Below, one piece after another: positions 27,847 to 37,570 of a DNA stretch of 64,000 bases. A program made the translations under genes and the position numbers. This DNA comes from Ornatilinea sp. GTDB lineage: Bacteria > Chloroflexota > Anaerolineae > Anaerolineales > Anaerolineaceae. Positions within the stretch are counted from its first letter, which is position 1. Every line of letters starts with the position of its first letter. Location: NCBI GenBank assembly GCA_018433975.1, contig JAHDQE010000023.1:1-64000 (forward strand), written 5' to 3'. The notes under the pieces were generated by a model. It was not told where the DNA came from and ran no database searches. It saw only the letters and a list, made by a program, of their open reading frames with translations.

Positions 27847-29187
27847 ATGGATGAAATAATTATTATCGGAGGAGGGCTGGCAGGGTGCGAAGCCGCCTGG
27901 CAGGCAGCTCAACGCAGTATCAAGGTGCACTTATTTGAAATGCGTCCGGTGCTGCAAACCGGGGCGCACGAGACTGGACAACTGGCAGAATTAGTTTGCT
28001 CCAACTCATTGGGGTCCAATCTGATTGACCGCGCATCCGGTCTGCTCAAAGAAGAACTGCGTCGGCTGGGATCGATATTGATAGAATGTGCGGACGCCAG
28101 CGCCTTACCTGCGGGAGGAGCATTGGCAGTTGACCGTGAGGGTTTTTCCCATCGGGTAGAACAAAAAATTACACAGCACCCCAACATTGAATTAATCCGT
28201 GAAGAGGTTCAGAATATTCCCAATACCCCTACTATTATTGCCTCGGGACCGTTGACATCTGCAAGCCTTTCACATGCTATCCAGGAACTCACAGGGCAGG
28301 AAAGCCTATTCTTTTTTGACGCGATTGCACCCATTGTTTCGCGGGATTCCATTGACATGGGAATCGCTTTTCAAGCCTCCCGTTATGAACGCGAAGATGA
28401 AGGAGAAGGTGATTACATTAATGCACCTTTCACCAAAGATGAATACAACCGGTTCATAGAAGCTTTGCTCTCTGCGGAAAGGATTGAACTGAAAGAATTT
28501 GAACAAACTCTGGAAAAAGGCGTCACTGCCGGTCCTGTCCGCTTTTTTGAGGGTTGTCTGCCTATCGAAGTGCTTGCCGGCCGGGGACCGCTCTCTTTAG
28601 CTTTTGGCCCTATGCGTCCCGTTGGGTTATGGAACCCTCACACCCATCAGCGCCCTTATGCAGTGCTTCAGCTTCGGCAGGATAATTTAGCAGGATCGCT
28701 TTATAATCTGGTAGGCTTTCAAACTAATCTGAAATTTCCTGAACAGCGTAGAATATTCCGCATGATTCCCGGATTGGCCAATGCTGAATTTGTTCGATAT
28801 GGACAGATGCATCGTAATACTTTCATCTTGTCACCCCTCCTTTTAAATTCCAGCCTGCAATTTAAAGACAGGCCGGATTTGTTCTTTGCCGGACAAATTA
28901 CCGGTGTAGAGGGATATGTCGGCAATGTCGCCACCGGATTGTTGGCAGGGATTAACGCAGCACGGTTTTTAGGGGGACAGCAGCCGGTCATTCCACCGCA
29001 CACTACCATGCTGGGAGCATTGGTCCACTATATCTCCCATGCCGCGCCGCAGGATTTTCAACCAATGAAAGCCAACTTCGGCATCCTGCCCCCACTGGAA
29101 GAAGCTGTAAAAGGGAAACGTGGACGGGCAGAAAAACATAGCCAGCGTGCACTCTACGATCTCAACCACTTCGTTCAAAACTTATAA
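27847..29187 (+). CDS. trmFO: Folate/FAD-dependent tRNA (uracil-54-C5)-methyltransferase
   Basis: The 446-residue flavoprotein makes ribothymidine at position 54 of tRNA, using methylene-tetrahydrofolate and FADH2. The N-terminal [10 protein letters not shown] is the FAD-binding turn. Cys51 in [11 protein letters not shown] matches the first conserved TrmFO cysteine, and the catalytic cysteine is in [41 protein letters not shown] and [19 protein letters not shown] are family signatures. Length is normal. It opens a plus-strand cluster whose genes are 3-38 nt apart. Confidence 0.96.
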   Translation: MDEIIIIGGGLAGCEAAWQAAQRSIKVHLFEMRPVLQTGAHETGQLAELVCSNSLGSNLIDRASGLLKEELRRLGSILIECADASALPAGGALAVDREGFSHRVEQKITQHPNIELIREEVQNIPNTPTIIASGPLTSASLSHAIQELTGQESLFFFDAIAPIVSRDSIDMGIAFQASRYEREDEGEGDYINAPFTKDEYNRFIEALLSAERIELKEFEQTLEKGVTAGPVRFFEGCLPIEVLAGRGPLSLAFGPMRPVGLWNPHTHQRPYAVLQLRQDNLAGSLYNLVGFQTNLKFPEQRRIFRMIPGLANAEFVRYGQMHRNTFILSPLLLNSSLQFKDRPDLFFAGQITGVEGYVGNVATGLLAGINAARFLGGQQPVIPPHTTMLGALVHYISHAAPQDFQPMKANFGILPPLEEAVKGKRGRAEKHSQRALYDLNHFVQNL

Positions 29188-29198
29188 AGGGGAATGTA

Positions 29199-30110
29199 AT
29201 GCAATTCAAAAAAAATCCGATTGCGTCAATTTTTGTCTTGATAGCCATTCTATTAATTGCCGGACGATTTCTCCTTCAAAGGACCAGTACCGACAACCCT
29301 GAGCCGGAAACAACACCCACTTTTAATGAGACTCGCGCTTATCAAGATGTCATGCGTCAGATTGGTATTGGTCCCCGTATCCCCGGAGGTGAAGCGCATG
29401 ATTCGCTGGCAGACTGGCTGCAGCAATCCCTGCTGGCATATGGATGGGATACAGAAATACAAGAAGGGACCATGCAGGGTCATGACCTTAAAAATATCAT
29501 TGCCAAAAGGGGCGAAGGCCACCCCTGGGTTATCCTCGGCGCGCATTACGATTCGCGTCTGGTGGCCGACCAGGATCCGGACCCTGAGCATCGCACCGAA
29601 CCGGTTCCGGGAGCCAATGATGGAGCCTCTGGTGTAGCTGTGTTACTGGAATTAGCCCGGATCCTGCCGTTGAATCCCGACCAGCAAATCTGGCTGGTGT
29701 TTTTCGATCTGGAAGATCAGGGGCGTATAGCAGGGTATGATTGGATTCTCGGTTCTCAATATTTTGCAGATAACCTTGAGGGCGAACCTGACGCGGTAGT
29801 GATCGTAGACATGATTGGGGATACTGACTTAAATATATATTACGAAAGAAATTCCGATGCGGATCTGTCCGAACAAATCTGGAAACAAGCGGCCGACTTG
29901 GGGTATTCCGACCAGTTCATTCCCGAATATAAATACAGCATTTTAGATGACCATACACCTTTCCTGGAGAAAGGCATTCCTGTCGTCGATCTGATCGATT
30001 TTGATTACCCGTACTGGCACACCCTCGAAGATACTGCCGATAAAGTCTCCCCCGAAAGTCTGAAAGCAGTTGGTGATACAATACAAATCTGGATAAACAC
30101 CCTGAAATAA
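29199..30110 (+). CDS. Membrane-anchored M28-family peptidase / glutaminyl-cyclase-like protein
   Basis: The product is 303 residues. A hydrophobic N-terminal segment (about 9-25) acts as an anchor or signal, so the catalytic domain faces outward. Metal-site motifs of the M28 fold appear in order: GAHYDS (His), GANDGASG (Asp), the acidic FFDLEDQG, VIVDMIGD (Asp) and YWHTLEDT (His). The wording around DLEDQG-x-YDWILGS resembles bacterial glutaminyl-peptide cyclotransferases as much as aminopeptidases, so it either trims N-terminal residues or cyclises N-terminal Gln; sequence alone does not decide. It lies 11 nt after trmFO. Confidence 0.85.
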   Translation: MQFKKNPIASIFVLIAILLIAGRFLLQRTSTDNPEPETTPTFNETRAYQDVMRQIGIGPRIPGGEAHDSLADWLQQSLLAYGWDTEIQEGTMQGHDLKNIIAKRGEGHPWVILGAHYDSRLVADQDPDPEHRTEPVPGANDGASGVAVLLELARILPLNPDQQIWLVFFDLEDQGRIAGYDWILGSQYFADNLEGEPDAVVIVDMIGDTDLNIYYERNSDADLSEQIWKQAADLGYSDQFIPEYKYSILDDHTPFLEKGIPVVDLIDFDYPYWHTLEDTADKVSPESLKAVGDTIQIWINTLK

Positions 30111-30139
30111 TTGGCAACCCCGGCATTCTAACGTAAACT
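30111..30139 (+). promoter_or_regulatory. Promoter for the soluble histidine kinase (possibly leaderless transcript)
   Basis: TTGGCA and TAAACT are separated by 17 nt. Transcription would start at about 30146, within a few nt of ATG 30149, and no ribosome-binding site is visible before that ATG. Confidence 0.5.
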
Positions 30140-30148
30140 ATTAGATAT

Positions 30149-31378
30149 ATGAGCGCACTCAAACTGATCCAAGAACTCAGGCCAACCTGGCACAAAAAAA
30201 TTGCCCGTGCGTTTGACCCCGGCGCCGGAATGCGTGAAAATCTGGATGCTCTGTTGGAAAATTTCTTCGACCTTTTGGAAGAAAGCATTAAAACAGGGGA
30301 TCCGTCCTGTTTGGATGGGTTAATTTCTACATGGTCTAGTGCCCAAACAGAAACTGACCTGGCCGGTGAGCCCACTCACCTGACTCGCACACTCAAAGAG
30401 ATCATGAAATTGACCTATGGAACATTCAAAAATTCCTTAACCAGCGAGGAAGCTCTTCTGGTAATGGATGCATCTCTTCCGTTTTTTGCTCACGCCTTCG
30501 AAAAAGCAGCCGCTCTGGAAACCAGCCGTCGGGTCTCCAAAGCGTATCAGGAAGTAGAACAAATGCGTGAAACGGTAGAAAAATTGGATCACAGCAAATC
30601 CGACTTCATCGCTATTGCTGCACACGAACTCAAGACGCCTCTGACTCTCATAGAGGGATATACCACCATGCTGGACGAGATTTACAGCCGCTCTGGAGAA
30701 GACAAATCTTCTGAAAAAGTGCTGGTGGATGGCATCCACCATGGTACGGATCGGTTAAAGTTGATTGTGGACGATATGATTGATGTCTCGTTGATCGATA
30801 ACAATCTTCTACAATTGAATTTTCAACCTGTCTGGTTGAACCAGCTTTTTTCTATATTAAGTGCGGAGCTCGAAAACACTTTCCGAACTCGTAATCTTGA
30901 GTTTGTTTTTCATAATTTCCCCGGCAGTAACAAAATGATTTTCGGCGAATCGGAAAGACTGCTTCAGGTTTTCCGTAATATCCTGATCAACGCCATCAAA
31001 TTTACGCCGGATGGTGGAAAAATTACAGTCGACGGTCGTGAACTGCCCGGTTTCATCGAAGTCACCATTGCAGACACTGGAATTGGCATCAATCCTGAGG
31101 ATCAATCCTTGATCTTTGGTAAGTTTGGTCGGTTGGGCAACATTGCCACCCACTCCAGCGGAAAAACAAAATTCAAAGGCGGAGGGCCAGGTCTTGGTCT
31201 TCATATTGCAAAAGGCATCATTGAATCACATGGAGGAACGATCTGGGTTGAATCCAGCGGATACGATGAAATCAGCAATCCCGGCTCCATCTTCCACATC
31301 CTTATCCCCCTCCGAACGGAATCACCGGACGGCTCAATGGCAAGACTTTTTACAACATTAAACGAAAAACAAAGATAA
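30149..31378 (+). CDS. Soluble sensor histidine kinase
   Basis: The product is 409 residues with no membrane segment. An N-terminal helical region of about 140 residues (LLENFFDLLEESIKTGDPSC) resembles RsbR-type or globin-like sensing regions but is not assignable. It is followed by a short coiled coil, HisKA with His159 in AAHELKTPLTLIEGY, and an HATPase with LLQVFRNILINAIKFTP, DTGIGI and GPGLGLHIAKGI. The partner regulator is not adjacent. No ribosome-binding site precedes the ATG; a promoter ends 9 nt before it. Confidence 0.9.
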   Translation: MSALKLIQELRPTWHKKIARAFDPGAGMRENLDALLENFFDLLEESIKTGDPSCLDGLISTWSSAQTETDLAGEPTHLTRTLKEIMKLTYGTFKNSLTSEEALLVMDASLPFFAHAFEKAAALETSRRVSKAYQEVEQMRETVEKLDHSKSDFIAIAAHELKTPLTLIEGYTTMLDEIYSRSGEDKSSEKVLVDGIHHGTDRLKLIVDDMIDVSLIDNNLLQLNFQPVWLNQLFSILSAELENTFRTRNLEFVFHNFPGSNKMIFGESERLLQVFRNILINAIKFTPDGGKITVDGRELPGFIEVTIADTGIGINPEDQSLIFGKFGRLGNIATHSSGKTKFKGGGPGLGLHIAKGIIESHGGTIWVESSGYDEISNPGSIFHILIPLRTESPDGSMARLFTTLNEKQR

Positions 31379-31393
31379 AGTGCAAATTAACTC

Positions 31394-32617
31394 ATGGAAA
31401 AATTACAACCTACTCCCAACACCGTACAGACAAAGGCTTTTTTCAAACCTGCCAATCGAATAGCAGACATTAAACCCTATTTCTTTGCATCATTAAATCA
31501 AAGAATTTCCGAACTAAAGAGTAAAGGTATGGATATCATCCGGGTAGATATCGGCTCACCGGATCTACCCCCGGAGGATTTCATCATTCAGGCTCTCATA
31601 GAGACAGCACAAAACCCCAATGCTCATGGCTACACGCCGATAGGCGGCACACCTGAATTCCGTGAAGCGGTTTCCGCATATTATTACAACCGTTTTGGAG
31701 TAGAACTGGACCCCCAAACTGAAATCCTTGGCCTGATCGGTTCTAAAGAAGGTCTTTTTAATTTGAGCCAGGTTGTTCTTAATCCGGGAGATATTGTATT
31801 GGTCCCCGATCCTGGCTACCCGGTGTACTCCTCCGCAGGATTAATTGCTGGCGCAGAAATCTATAAAATCCCTCTGCTCCGCGAAAACGCATTCCTGCCC
31901 GATTTAAACAGCATTCCGGAAGGAGTACTCCAACGTGCAAAATTGCTCTGGCTTAATTATCCCAATAATCCAACCGGCGCTATAGCTCCACTGGAATTCT
32001 TTAAGCGGGCTGTAGAATTTACTCAATCGCATGAGATCATCATAGCTCATGACGCACCTTATGTGGATATCTGTTTTAACGGCTATCGCTCCCCCAGCAT
32101 ACTTGAAGTGCCCGGCGCAAAAGAAGTTTCGATCGAGTTCAATTCCCTTTCAAAAACCTATAATATGGCCGGCTGGCGGCTTGGAATGGCAGTGGGTAAC
32201 TCTTCCATAATCCAATCGCTGCACACCTACAAATCACAATTGGACACTTCACATTTCGGACCTATCCTTAAAGCCGGAACAACCGCCCTGATCGGTGATC
32301 AAGACTGGTTGAAAGACCGAAATGCAATCTACCAACAGCGTCGGGATATTATTGTTCAAAACCTTAAATCAATGGGATTCGAAGTCCATATTCCTTCCGC
32401 AGCCATTTACGTTTGGGCGCACCTGCCGAAAGGTTTCACGGATTCAATTGAATATTGCAGTGATCTGCTTGAAGAAACCGGCGTCAGCACCACTCCAGGC
32501 ATTGTATATGGGCAGCACGGAGAAGGCTATATCCGTATCTCTCTATGCAGCAAAAAAGAAATCCTTGAAGAGGCTATGCAGAGAATGGCAGCATGGACTC
32601 GGTCAAGAAGGCCATAA
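31394..32617 (+). CDS. Class I/II aminotransferase, LL-diaminopimelate aminotransferase-like
   Basis: The 407-residue PLP enzyme has DIGSPDLPP near the N-terminus, GYTPIGGTPEFREAV, NYPNNPTGA, and the Schiff-base lysine K254 in SLSKTYNMAGWRLG. ISLCSKKE near the C-terminus carries the substrate-carboxylate arginine. Wording is closest to LL-DAP aminotransferases, which convert tetrahydrodipicolinate directly to LL-diaminopimelate and are common in Chloroflexota, but alanine/aspartate-type activity cannot be excluded. It lies 15 nt after the kinase gene and 3 nt before hflX. Confidence 0.88.
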   Translation: MEKLQPTPNTVQTKAFFKPANRIADIKPYFFASLNQRISELKSKGMDIIRVDIGSPDLPPEDFIIQALIETAQNPNAHGYTPIGGTPEFREAVSAYYYNRFGVELDPQTEILGLIGSKEGLFNLSQVVLNPGDIVLVPDPGYPVYSSAGLIAGAEIYKIPLLRENAFLPDLNSIPEGVLQRAKLLWLNYPNNPTGAIAPLEFFKRAVEFTQSHEIIIAHDAPYVDICFNGYRSPSILEVPGAKEVSIEFNSLSKTYNMAGWRLGMAVGNSSIIQSLHTYKSQLDTSHFGPILKAGTTALIGDQDWLKDRNAIYQQRRDIIVQNLKSMGFEVHIPSAAIYVWAHLPKGFTDSIEYCSDLLEETGVSTTPGIVYGQHGEGYIRISLCSKKEILEEAMQRMAAWTRSRRP

Positions 32618-32620
32618 TTT

Positions 32621-33961
32621 ATGTCAAAAAAAACAACCGAATCTACCGCCCCGCCTCGCGAGCGAGCCTTTCTGGTCGGTGTGGAACTGCGCAGTGAGCC
32701 TTCTCTGCTGTCCTTGGAAGACTCATTAGATGAGTTAGCACTGCTGGCCGACACAGCGGGCCTGGTAGTGATCGGTGAGGCTACCCAACGTCTGGAAAAG
32801 CCTCATGCAGGTACATACATTGGCTCAGGAAAAATTGAAGAGATTATCGCGCTGGTAGAAGACAGTCTTGCCGAAGTCGTGGTTTTCGATAATGAACTTT
32901 CTCCACGGCATCTGCGGGAATTGGAAAAGCGGTTTGGTATGAATGTCCGGGTCTTAGACCGGACGGCTTTGATTTTAGATATTTTCGCTCAACACGCCAG
33001 CACCCGTGAGGGAATTTTGCAGGTACAGCTTGCCCAATACGAGTACCGCTTGCCCCGGTTGACCCGCGCATGGACTCACCTTGCGCGTCAAAGTGGTGGT
33101 GCCTCCGGCCGTTCTGGAAGTCATGGCGGTGTAGGTTTGCGTGGCCCCGGCGAAACCCAACTGGAAGTTGACCGGCGGGAAATTAATCGCCGTATCAGCT
33201 CCCTCAAGGAAGAGCTTGAAAAGATACGTGCCCATCGCGAACGCTATCGCGCGAAACGAAAGCGGTCCCAAATTCCAATTATTGCTCTGGTAGGGTACAC
33301 CAATGCCGGAAAGTCAACCCTGCTCAATTATCTCGCCCAATCCGATGTCTACGTCGCCGATCAATTATTTGCCACCCTGGACCCCACCACCAGAAAGGTC
33401 AACCTGCCGGGTGGTCGTGATGTCCTCATCACCGATACGGTGGGCTTCATCCAAAAACTTCCCACGCAACTTGTAGCAGCTTTTCGGGCAACTTTGGAAG
33501 AAATCACTGAGGCGGACCTGCTGCTGCACATGGTGGATGTAACCCATTTCAACGCATTGGCACAATCAAAAGCGGTCATGGAAACATTGGAAGAAATTAA
33601 TGCAACTCAAATTCCAATCCTGACTGTACTGAACAAAATCGATCTCCTTCCTTCCCCAACTGCGGCGCGTGAGGCGCTTGAAGTTTTTCCGGGTTCTGTA
33701 GCCATTTCGGCCCTGACCGGAGAAGGTGTTCAAGAATTTTTGGAGGTTATCGAATCTCTGTTATACAAAGAGATGGCCCCTATCCGCGTTCGTCTTCCCT
33801 ATGACAAAGGGGATTTGATTTCCATTTTTCACGACCAGGGACAGATCATCCGGATTGAACACGGACGAGGCGGCGTAATTATCGACGGACATATTCCCGG
33901 GCGGCTGATGACGCGTTACCAACCTTATATAGTCCCCAAGGATTTTATATCGGAGGATTAA
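32621..33961 (+). CDS. hflX: Ribosome-associated GTPase HflX
   Basis: The 446-residue GTPase splits or rescues stalled ribosomes, mostly under stress. The N-terminal HflX domain includes GTYIGSGKIEEI and FDNELSPRHLRELEKRF, followed by the Gly-rich GGVGLRGPGETQLEVDRR and a coiled helix pair. The G domain has G1 GYTNAGKSTLLN (about residue 224), G2/G3 with ATLDPTTRKV and DTVGFIQKLPTQLV, and G4 NKIDLL. Length is normal. It starts 3 nt after the aminotransferase stop, so it is almost certainly co-transcribed with it. Confidence 0.96.
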   Translation: MSKKTTESTAPPRERAFLVGVELRSEPSLLSLEDSLDELALLADTAGLVVIGEATQRLEKPHAGTYIGSGKIEEIIALVEDSLAEVVVFDNELSPRHLRELEKRFGMNVRVLDRTALILDIFAQHASTREGILQVQLAQYEYRLPRLTRAWTHLARQSGGASGRSGSHGGVGLRGPGETQLEVDRREINRRISSLKEELEKIRAHRERYRAKRKRSQIPIIALVGYTNAGKSTLLNYLAQSDVYVADQLFATLDPTTRKVNLPGGRDVLITDTVGFIQKLPTQLVAAFRATLEEITEADLLLHMVDVTHFNALAQSKAVMETLEEINATQIPILTVLNKIDLLPSPTAAREALEVFPGSVAISALTGEGVQEFLEVIESLLYKEMAPIRVRLPYDKGDLISIFHDQGQIIRIEHGRGGVIIDGHIPGRLMTRYQPYIVPKDFISED

Positions 33962-33972
33962 GGTGTTCTTTT

Positions 33973-34182
33973 ATGCTTAAAAATTTTTCTCAATTACTCG
34001 ATAAAATCTCGGGGTATTTAGCCCCCAGAAAAGGACTGCTGCCCATCATTGGAATGGTTTTGATCATCCTTAATTACCTGCTGCAGTTCTTTTTTCAAGG
34101 TTGGGTGGTAAGAACAGACCTGCTTCTACATGGCGGAGTTTTGATTGCTATTTTAGGATTTATGATCGCCTGGGCGTTGTAA
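33973..34182 (+). CDS. Small two-TM membrane protein
   Basis: The 69-residue protein has TM segments at about 23-40 (LLPIIGMVLIILNYLLQFFF) and 50-69 (LHGGVLIAILGFMIAWAL), with a basic N-terminus (PRKG) suggesting the loop is outside. AAGGTG lies 7 nt before the ATG. It sits 11 nt after hflX as the last gene of the cluster. I recognise no family. Confidence 0.65.
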   Translation: MLKNFSQLLDKISGYLAPRKGLLPIIGMVLIILNYLLQFFFQGWVVRTDLLLHGGVLIAILGFMIAWAL

Positions 34183-34193
34183 GTTTTAAATAA

Positions 34194-34236
34194 AACTGAA
34201 TCGGCCGCTCTACGCAGCCGACCGTTTTATTTACAC
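34194..34236. terminator. Terminator between the small membrane protein gene and rpmF
   Basis: CGGCCGC and GCAGCCG form an imperfect GC-rich stem with a 5-nt loop, flanked by A-rich and T-rich tracts. It sits between convergent genes and probably works in both directions. Confidence 0.5.
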
Positions 34237-34263
34237 TATTTATTTTACAAAGATAAATTAAAT

Positions 34264-34449
34264 TTATTCTTTGTCAACCGATACAACTTCTCGCCCCTGG
34301 TAAAACCCACAGCTGGGACATACCCGATGCGGCAATCGCATTTCTCCACAATTGCTGCATTGGACAAGATTTGTTGCCTTCAGAGCATCATGTGCTCGAC
34401 GGCGATCGCGACGTCCTTTAGAAATTTTCCGCTTTGGAAGTGGTGTCAT
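34264..34449 (-). CDS. rpmF: 50S ribosomal protein L32
   Basis: The 61-residue protein starts with the basic TPLPKRKISKGRRDRRRAHDAL stretch, as L32 does, and has the zinc pairs CSNC and CPSC. AGGAG lies 7 nt before the ATG. It is a single-gene unit with a strong promoter and no fabD/plsX neighbour. Confidence 0.96.
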   Translation of the reverse strand: MTPLPKRKISKGRRDRRRAHDALKATNLVQCSNCGEMRLPHRVCPSCGFYQGREVVSVDKE

Positions 34450-34505
34450 CTCAAAACTCCTATAATTATTGCAAACTGCCCAAGCTTTTCTTCCCAGGCC
34501 AACGA

Positions 34506-34535
34506 ATTATACTTAATAAGCTCTCTTTAAGTCAA
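34506..34535 (-). promoter_or_regulatory. Sigma-70-type promoter of rpmF
   Basis: On the minus strand TTGACT and TATAAT are separated by 18 nt, about 57 nt before the start codon. Confidence 0.7.
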
Positions 34536-34553
34536 GGCATAAACCATCAAACG

Positions 34554-35240
34554 ATGAAAAAACGCATCCTTAACAATAATTTTCCTATGGCACAAAGAAA
34601 CCTTTTACAAAAATTCCTTCTGTTTTTCTTCGACCGATTATATCATCAACTGGCCTGCTGCTATGATTTTATCGCCTTTCTGGTTTCCGCAGGACAATGG
34701 AAATTCTGGGTTCTAAGCGTGGAAGAACATCTCATTGGGCCCAATATTCTGGAGTTGGGCCACGGCCCGGGACACCTCCAAACACATCTCAAAAAAAGTT
34801 TTCCGCTGTCAATTGGACTGGATGAAAGCCGCCAAATGGGGAGAATAGCGCTCCACAATATTTATAAAGCCTATCCAAAAGCTTCCAACAGATTGATTCG
34901 GGCACGGGCACAATCTATCCCTTTCGCGAGTGAGCAATTCAACACCGTTGTGGCAACTTTTCCATCCGAATATATCTTTGAAGAGTCTGGTCTCCAGGAA
35001 ATCCATCGTGTTTTGCGCTTTGATGGAAAATTGGTCATTCTATTGGCAGTTGAAATAATTGAGACAAACTTCATATCCCGTCTTTTGAAACTTTTATATT
35101 CTCTGACGGGGGAAACGCCCACCGCCCAAATCCAGAACCAGATCCTGACAAGGCTCGCACAACAAGGTTTTTTTGCCACCATAAATCGGATCAATCAAAA
35201 ATATGCCCGATTATTTTTAATAACTGCCCAGAAATTGTAA
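34554..35240 (+). CDS. Class I SAM-dependent methyltransferase
   Basis: About 228 residues from ATG 34554. The frame is open from 34434, but that would run across the rpmF promoter and start; ATG 34587 is another option, and no site shows a good ribosome-binding sequence. Motif I is ILELGHGPGHLQTHL, the acidic loop is IGLDESRQM, and post-motif is LIRARAQSIPFASEQFNTVVATFPSEYIF, close to the UbiE/methyltransf_11 group. The substrate is not identifiable. It stands alone between rpmF and the phosphatase gene. Confidence 0.8.
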   Translation: MKKRILNNNFPMAQRNLLQKFLLFFFDRLYHQLACCYDFIAFLVSAGQWKFWVLSVEEHLIGPNILELGHGPGHLQTHLKKSFPLSIGLDESRQMGRIALHNIYKAYPKASNRLIRARAQSIPFASEQFNTVVATFPSEYIFEESGLQEIHRVLRFDGKLVILLAVEIIETNFISRLLKLLYSLTGETPTAQIQNQILTRLAQQGFFATINRINQKYARLFLITAQKL

Positions 35241-35304
35241 GTGTTTTTCAAAAAACATGAAACTGAGCCTTCCCGTTTTCCCAATTTGTATTAAAATTTA
35301 AAAC

Positions 35305-36033
35305 ATGGAAATACAAGTTGCCGTTGCTAAAGTAAACAAATATGGCTCCATCGAGAGTGGAGATACCATTGAATTTGTGGAACGCCCCATGGGGGGGATT
35401 TCCGTAGTTCTGGCTGACGCACGTTCTTCCGGGAAAAAAGCAAAAGCCATTTCTTCACTGGTGGTCCGGAAAATTATCTCTCTTCTGGCAGAGGGGGTAC
35501 GGGACGGTGCGTGTGCTCGAGCCGCCTCCGATTATCTTTTTACCGAAAAGAACGGCTCTGCAACTGCTTATTTAAATATCCTATCCGCAGATCTTGAAAC
35601 CAACACGCTGGTGTTAACCCGCAATTCACCAACGCCCATTTTCATTGCCGAAGGTGAATTAATTAATTGCCTATCCGTTGAAAGCCCACCCATTGGTGAG
35701 ACTCGTGATATTAAACCTGAGATCACAGAAATCTCATTGAAACCGGGAATTACAATTGTGCTGTACACAGATGGCATTCAGCAGGCAGGCCAGGAAATTG
35801 GATTAAGCGTAGATATTTGCACGAACCTTGAAGCTATTCTGGAAGAGCAAGAACCAAGCGCTCAGGAAATTGCCGATTCTATTCTCAACGAAGCGATTCG
35901 TCTGGACACAAATCGTCCCAATGATGATATGAGTGTCGTGGTCATGTCGGTCGTTCCCAAAGAACAGGATTTAATCCGCAGGATGACTGCACAGTTCCCT
36001 GTGCCCAGAAAACCCAGCATATTTACGGATTGA
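35305..36033 (+). CDS. SpoIIE-type PP2C serine phosphatase, stand-alone
   Basis: The 242-residue protein is a bare PP2C/SpoIIE catalytic domain. Metal-site motifs are weak but in order: VVLADARSSGKKA in place of DVSGHG, VLYTDGIQQAG, and RPNDDMSVVVM. The DARSSG variant of the first motif is unusual and should be checked before assuming activity. No sensor domain, HAMP or REC is attached, and no anti-sigma partner is adjacent. A TATTAA/TAAAAT element lies within 16 nt of the ATG, so the transcript may have almost no leader. Confidence 0.8.
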   Translation: MEIQVAVAKVNKYGSIESGDTIEFVERPMGGISVVLADARSSGKKAKAISSLVVRKIISLLAEGVRDGACARAASDYLFTEKNGSATAYLNILSADLETNTLVLTRNSPTPIFIAEGELINCLSVESPPIGETRDIKPEITEISLKPGITIVLYTDGIQQAGQEIGLSVDICTNLEAILEEQEPSAQEIADSILNEAIRLDTNRPNDDMSVVVMSVVPKEQDLIRRMTAQFPVPRKPSIFTD

Positions 36034-36112
36034 CTCCCCAATCCAGGCAAAATTACTCCCATTTTGCATCTTCCTTTCTTAAAATCTCCATTCTCATCTT
36101 TCAAGTTTGCGG

Positions 36113-36118
36113 TATAAT
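36113..36118 (+). promoter_or_regulatory. -10 element upstream of secD
   Basis: TATAAT with a poor -35 candidate (TTCTCA) 16 nt upstream. The predicted start is near 36125. Confidence 0.4.
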
Positions 36119-36123
36119 CCAAA

Positions 36124-36158
36124 GAAGCGCCAGCCGCTGGTGGCTGGACTTCGTTTTT
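36124..36158 (+). terminator. Hairpin at the 5' end of the secD leader
   Basis: GAAG-CCAGCC and GGCTGG-CTTC form an interrupted 10-bp stem with a 6-nt loop, followed by GTTTTTATT. It either terminates the phosphatase gene or caps and attenuates the secD transcript. Confidence 0.55.
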
Positions 36159-36176
36159 ATTGGAGGCGCGTAAGGA

Positions 36177-37553
36177 ATGAATCGACGCTATGTTAGAAAT
36201 TTTTTGATCCTTGTTGTACTCTTGGGCGTAGTAATTTGGGTGAATCTTCCCAACAACCCGGGCATCAAAATCGGTGAATTCCACCGAACGCTTAAAACAG
36301 TCCTTGGCCTGGATCTTCAAGGAGGTATGCAGGTTCTTCTGGAAGCTGATTTGCCGGAAGATGTCGAAGTGAGTCCTGAGGATTTACAAACTGCCCGTCA
36401 GATCCTTGAAAACCGATCCAACGGTCTCGGCGTCAGTGAAGTCATCTTCCAGATTGCCGGAAACCGCCGTATTGTCGGTGAATTTCCTGGCCTTACCCAA
36501 ACGGATGAAGTAGTTGCCGTTTTAAAGGAAACCGGCCAATTGGAATTCGTTGATCTTGGCACCACTTATCTGCCTGAAGGTACGGTCATACAAACAGACA
36601 GTGGTCAAAGCCAGACGACGGAACAATCTGTTGCAATTCCAGAAAATCCACTTGACCAAAGTCAAACTGGTACGCAAGACCAGGTCTACCATACTGTGAT
36701 GACAGGCGATCAGATTAAAAGCGTCGCAGTTGAATCCGATGGACTTGGCGGGTATCACATCGCATTTGTGCTCAAAGATGAAGGCAAAGACATCTTTGCT
36801 GAACACACAGCTCAAAATGTCGGAAAATACCTCGCAATTGTCCTGGACAAGAAAATAATCTCTATCCCGACCATTAACAGTGCCATTCCCGACGGGGCTG
36901 GAGTCATTCAGGGCAATTTCACATTTGAAAGCGCAAACAATCTTGCAATCCAGTTGCGTTATGGTTCTCTCCCCATTCCCTTTAAAGTTGTCGAAAGTCG
37001 GGTGGTTGGACCAACCCTTGGTGAAGACTCATTGAACAAAAGCATTCTGGCAGGAATTGTGGGAATGATCATCGTGACACTCTTCATGACCATTTACTAC
37101 CGCTTACCCGGTGCCGTCGCAATGCTTTCTATCGCAACCTATGCCATGATCACTCTGGCTTTATTCAAACTGATTCCGGTTACATTGACTCTGGCCGGTA
37201 TTGCCGGTGTGCTGCTCAGTACAGGCGGTGCTTTGGATGCAAACATCCTCATCTTTGAGCGCTTGAAGGAAGAACTCCGGTCTGGCAGAAACCTGCAAAA
37301 TGCAATAGATCTTTCCTGGCGGAGAGCATGGCCTTCCATTCGGGATTCAAACCTGGCAACGTTGATTACCAGTGGGATTCTGTTCTGGTTCGGCTCTGCA
37401 TTTGGTGCGACAATTGTAAAAGGCTTTGCCCTAACACTCGCAATCGGTGTTGCCATCAGTCTTTTCTGCGCCATTGTAGTGACGCGAACTTACATGAATA
37501 TGGTAATCAACCTGATTAAAGCTGAAAACCACGCCAAGTGGTTTGGGGCATAA
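36177..37553 (+). CDS. secD: Protein translocase subunit SecD
   Basis: The 458-residue protein has an N-terminal TM helix, the [16 protein letters not shown] motif, a large periplasmic-facing domain, and five C-terminal TM helices starting at [15 protein letters not shown] and including [19 protein letters not shown] and [20 protein letters not shown]. With SecF it pulls secreted proteins out of the Sec channel using the proton gradient. It is 17 nt from secF and has GGAGGCG upstream of the ATG. The periplasmic region has a Gln/Thr-rich stretch ([11 protein letters not shown]) not typical of short homologues. Confidence 0.97.
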   Translation: MNRRYVRNFLILVVLLGVVIWVNLPNNPGIKIGEFHRTLKTVLGLDLQGGMQVLLEADLPEDVEVSPEDLQTARQILENRSNGLGVSEVIFQIAGNRRIVGEFPGLTQTDEVVAVLKETGQLEFVDLGTTYLPEGTVIQTDSGQSQTTEQSVAIPENPLDQSQTGTQDQVYHTVMTGDQIKSVAVESDGLGGYHIAFVLKDEGKDIFAEHTAQNVGKYLAIVLDKKIISIPTINSAIPDGAGVIQGNFTFESANNLAIQLRYGSLPIPFKVVESRVVGPTLGEDSLNKSILAGIVGMIIVTLFMTIYYRLPGAVAMLSIATYAMITLALFKLIPVTLTLAGIAGVLLSTGGALDANILIFERLKEELRSGRNLQNAIDLSWRRAWPSIRDSNLATLITSGILFWFGSAFGATIVKGFALTLAIGVAISLFCAIVVTRTYMNMVINLIKAENHAKWFGA

Positions 37554-37570
37554 ACAAGAGGAACTGAATT

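Noticed and set aside
34434..34553. N-terminal extension of the methyltransferase
   Set aside because: It would start inside rpmF's first codons on the other strand and cross its promoter; the added residues do not look like a methyltransferase.
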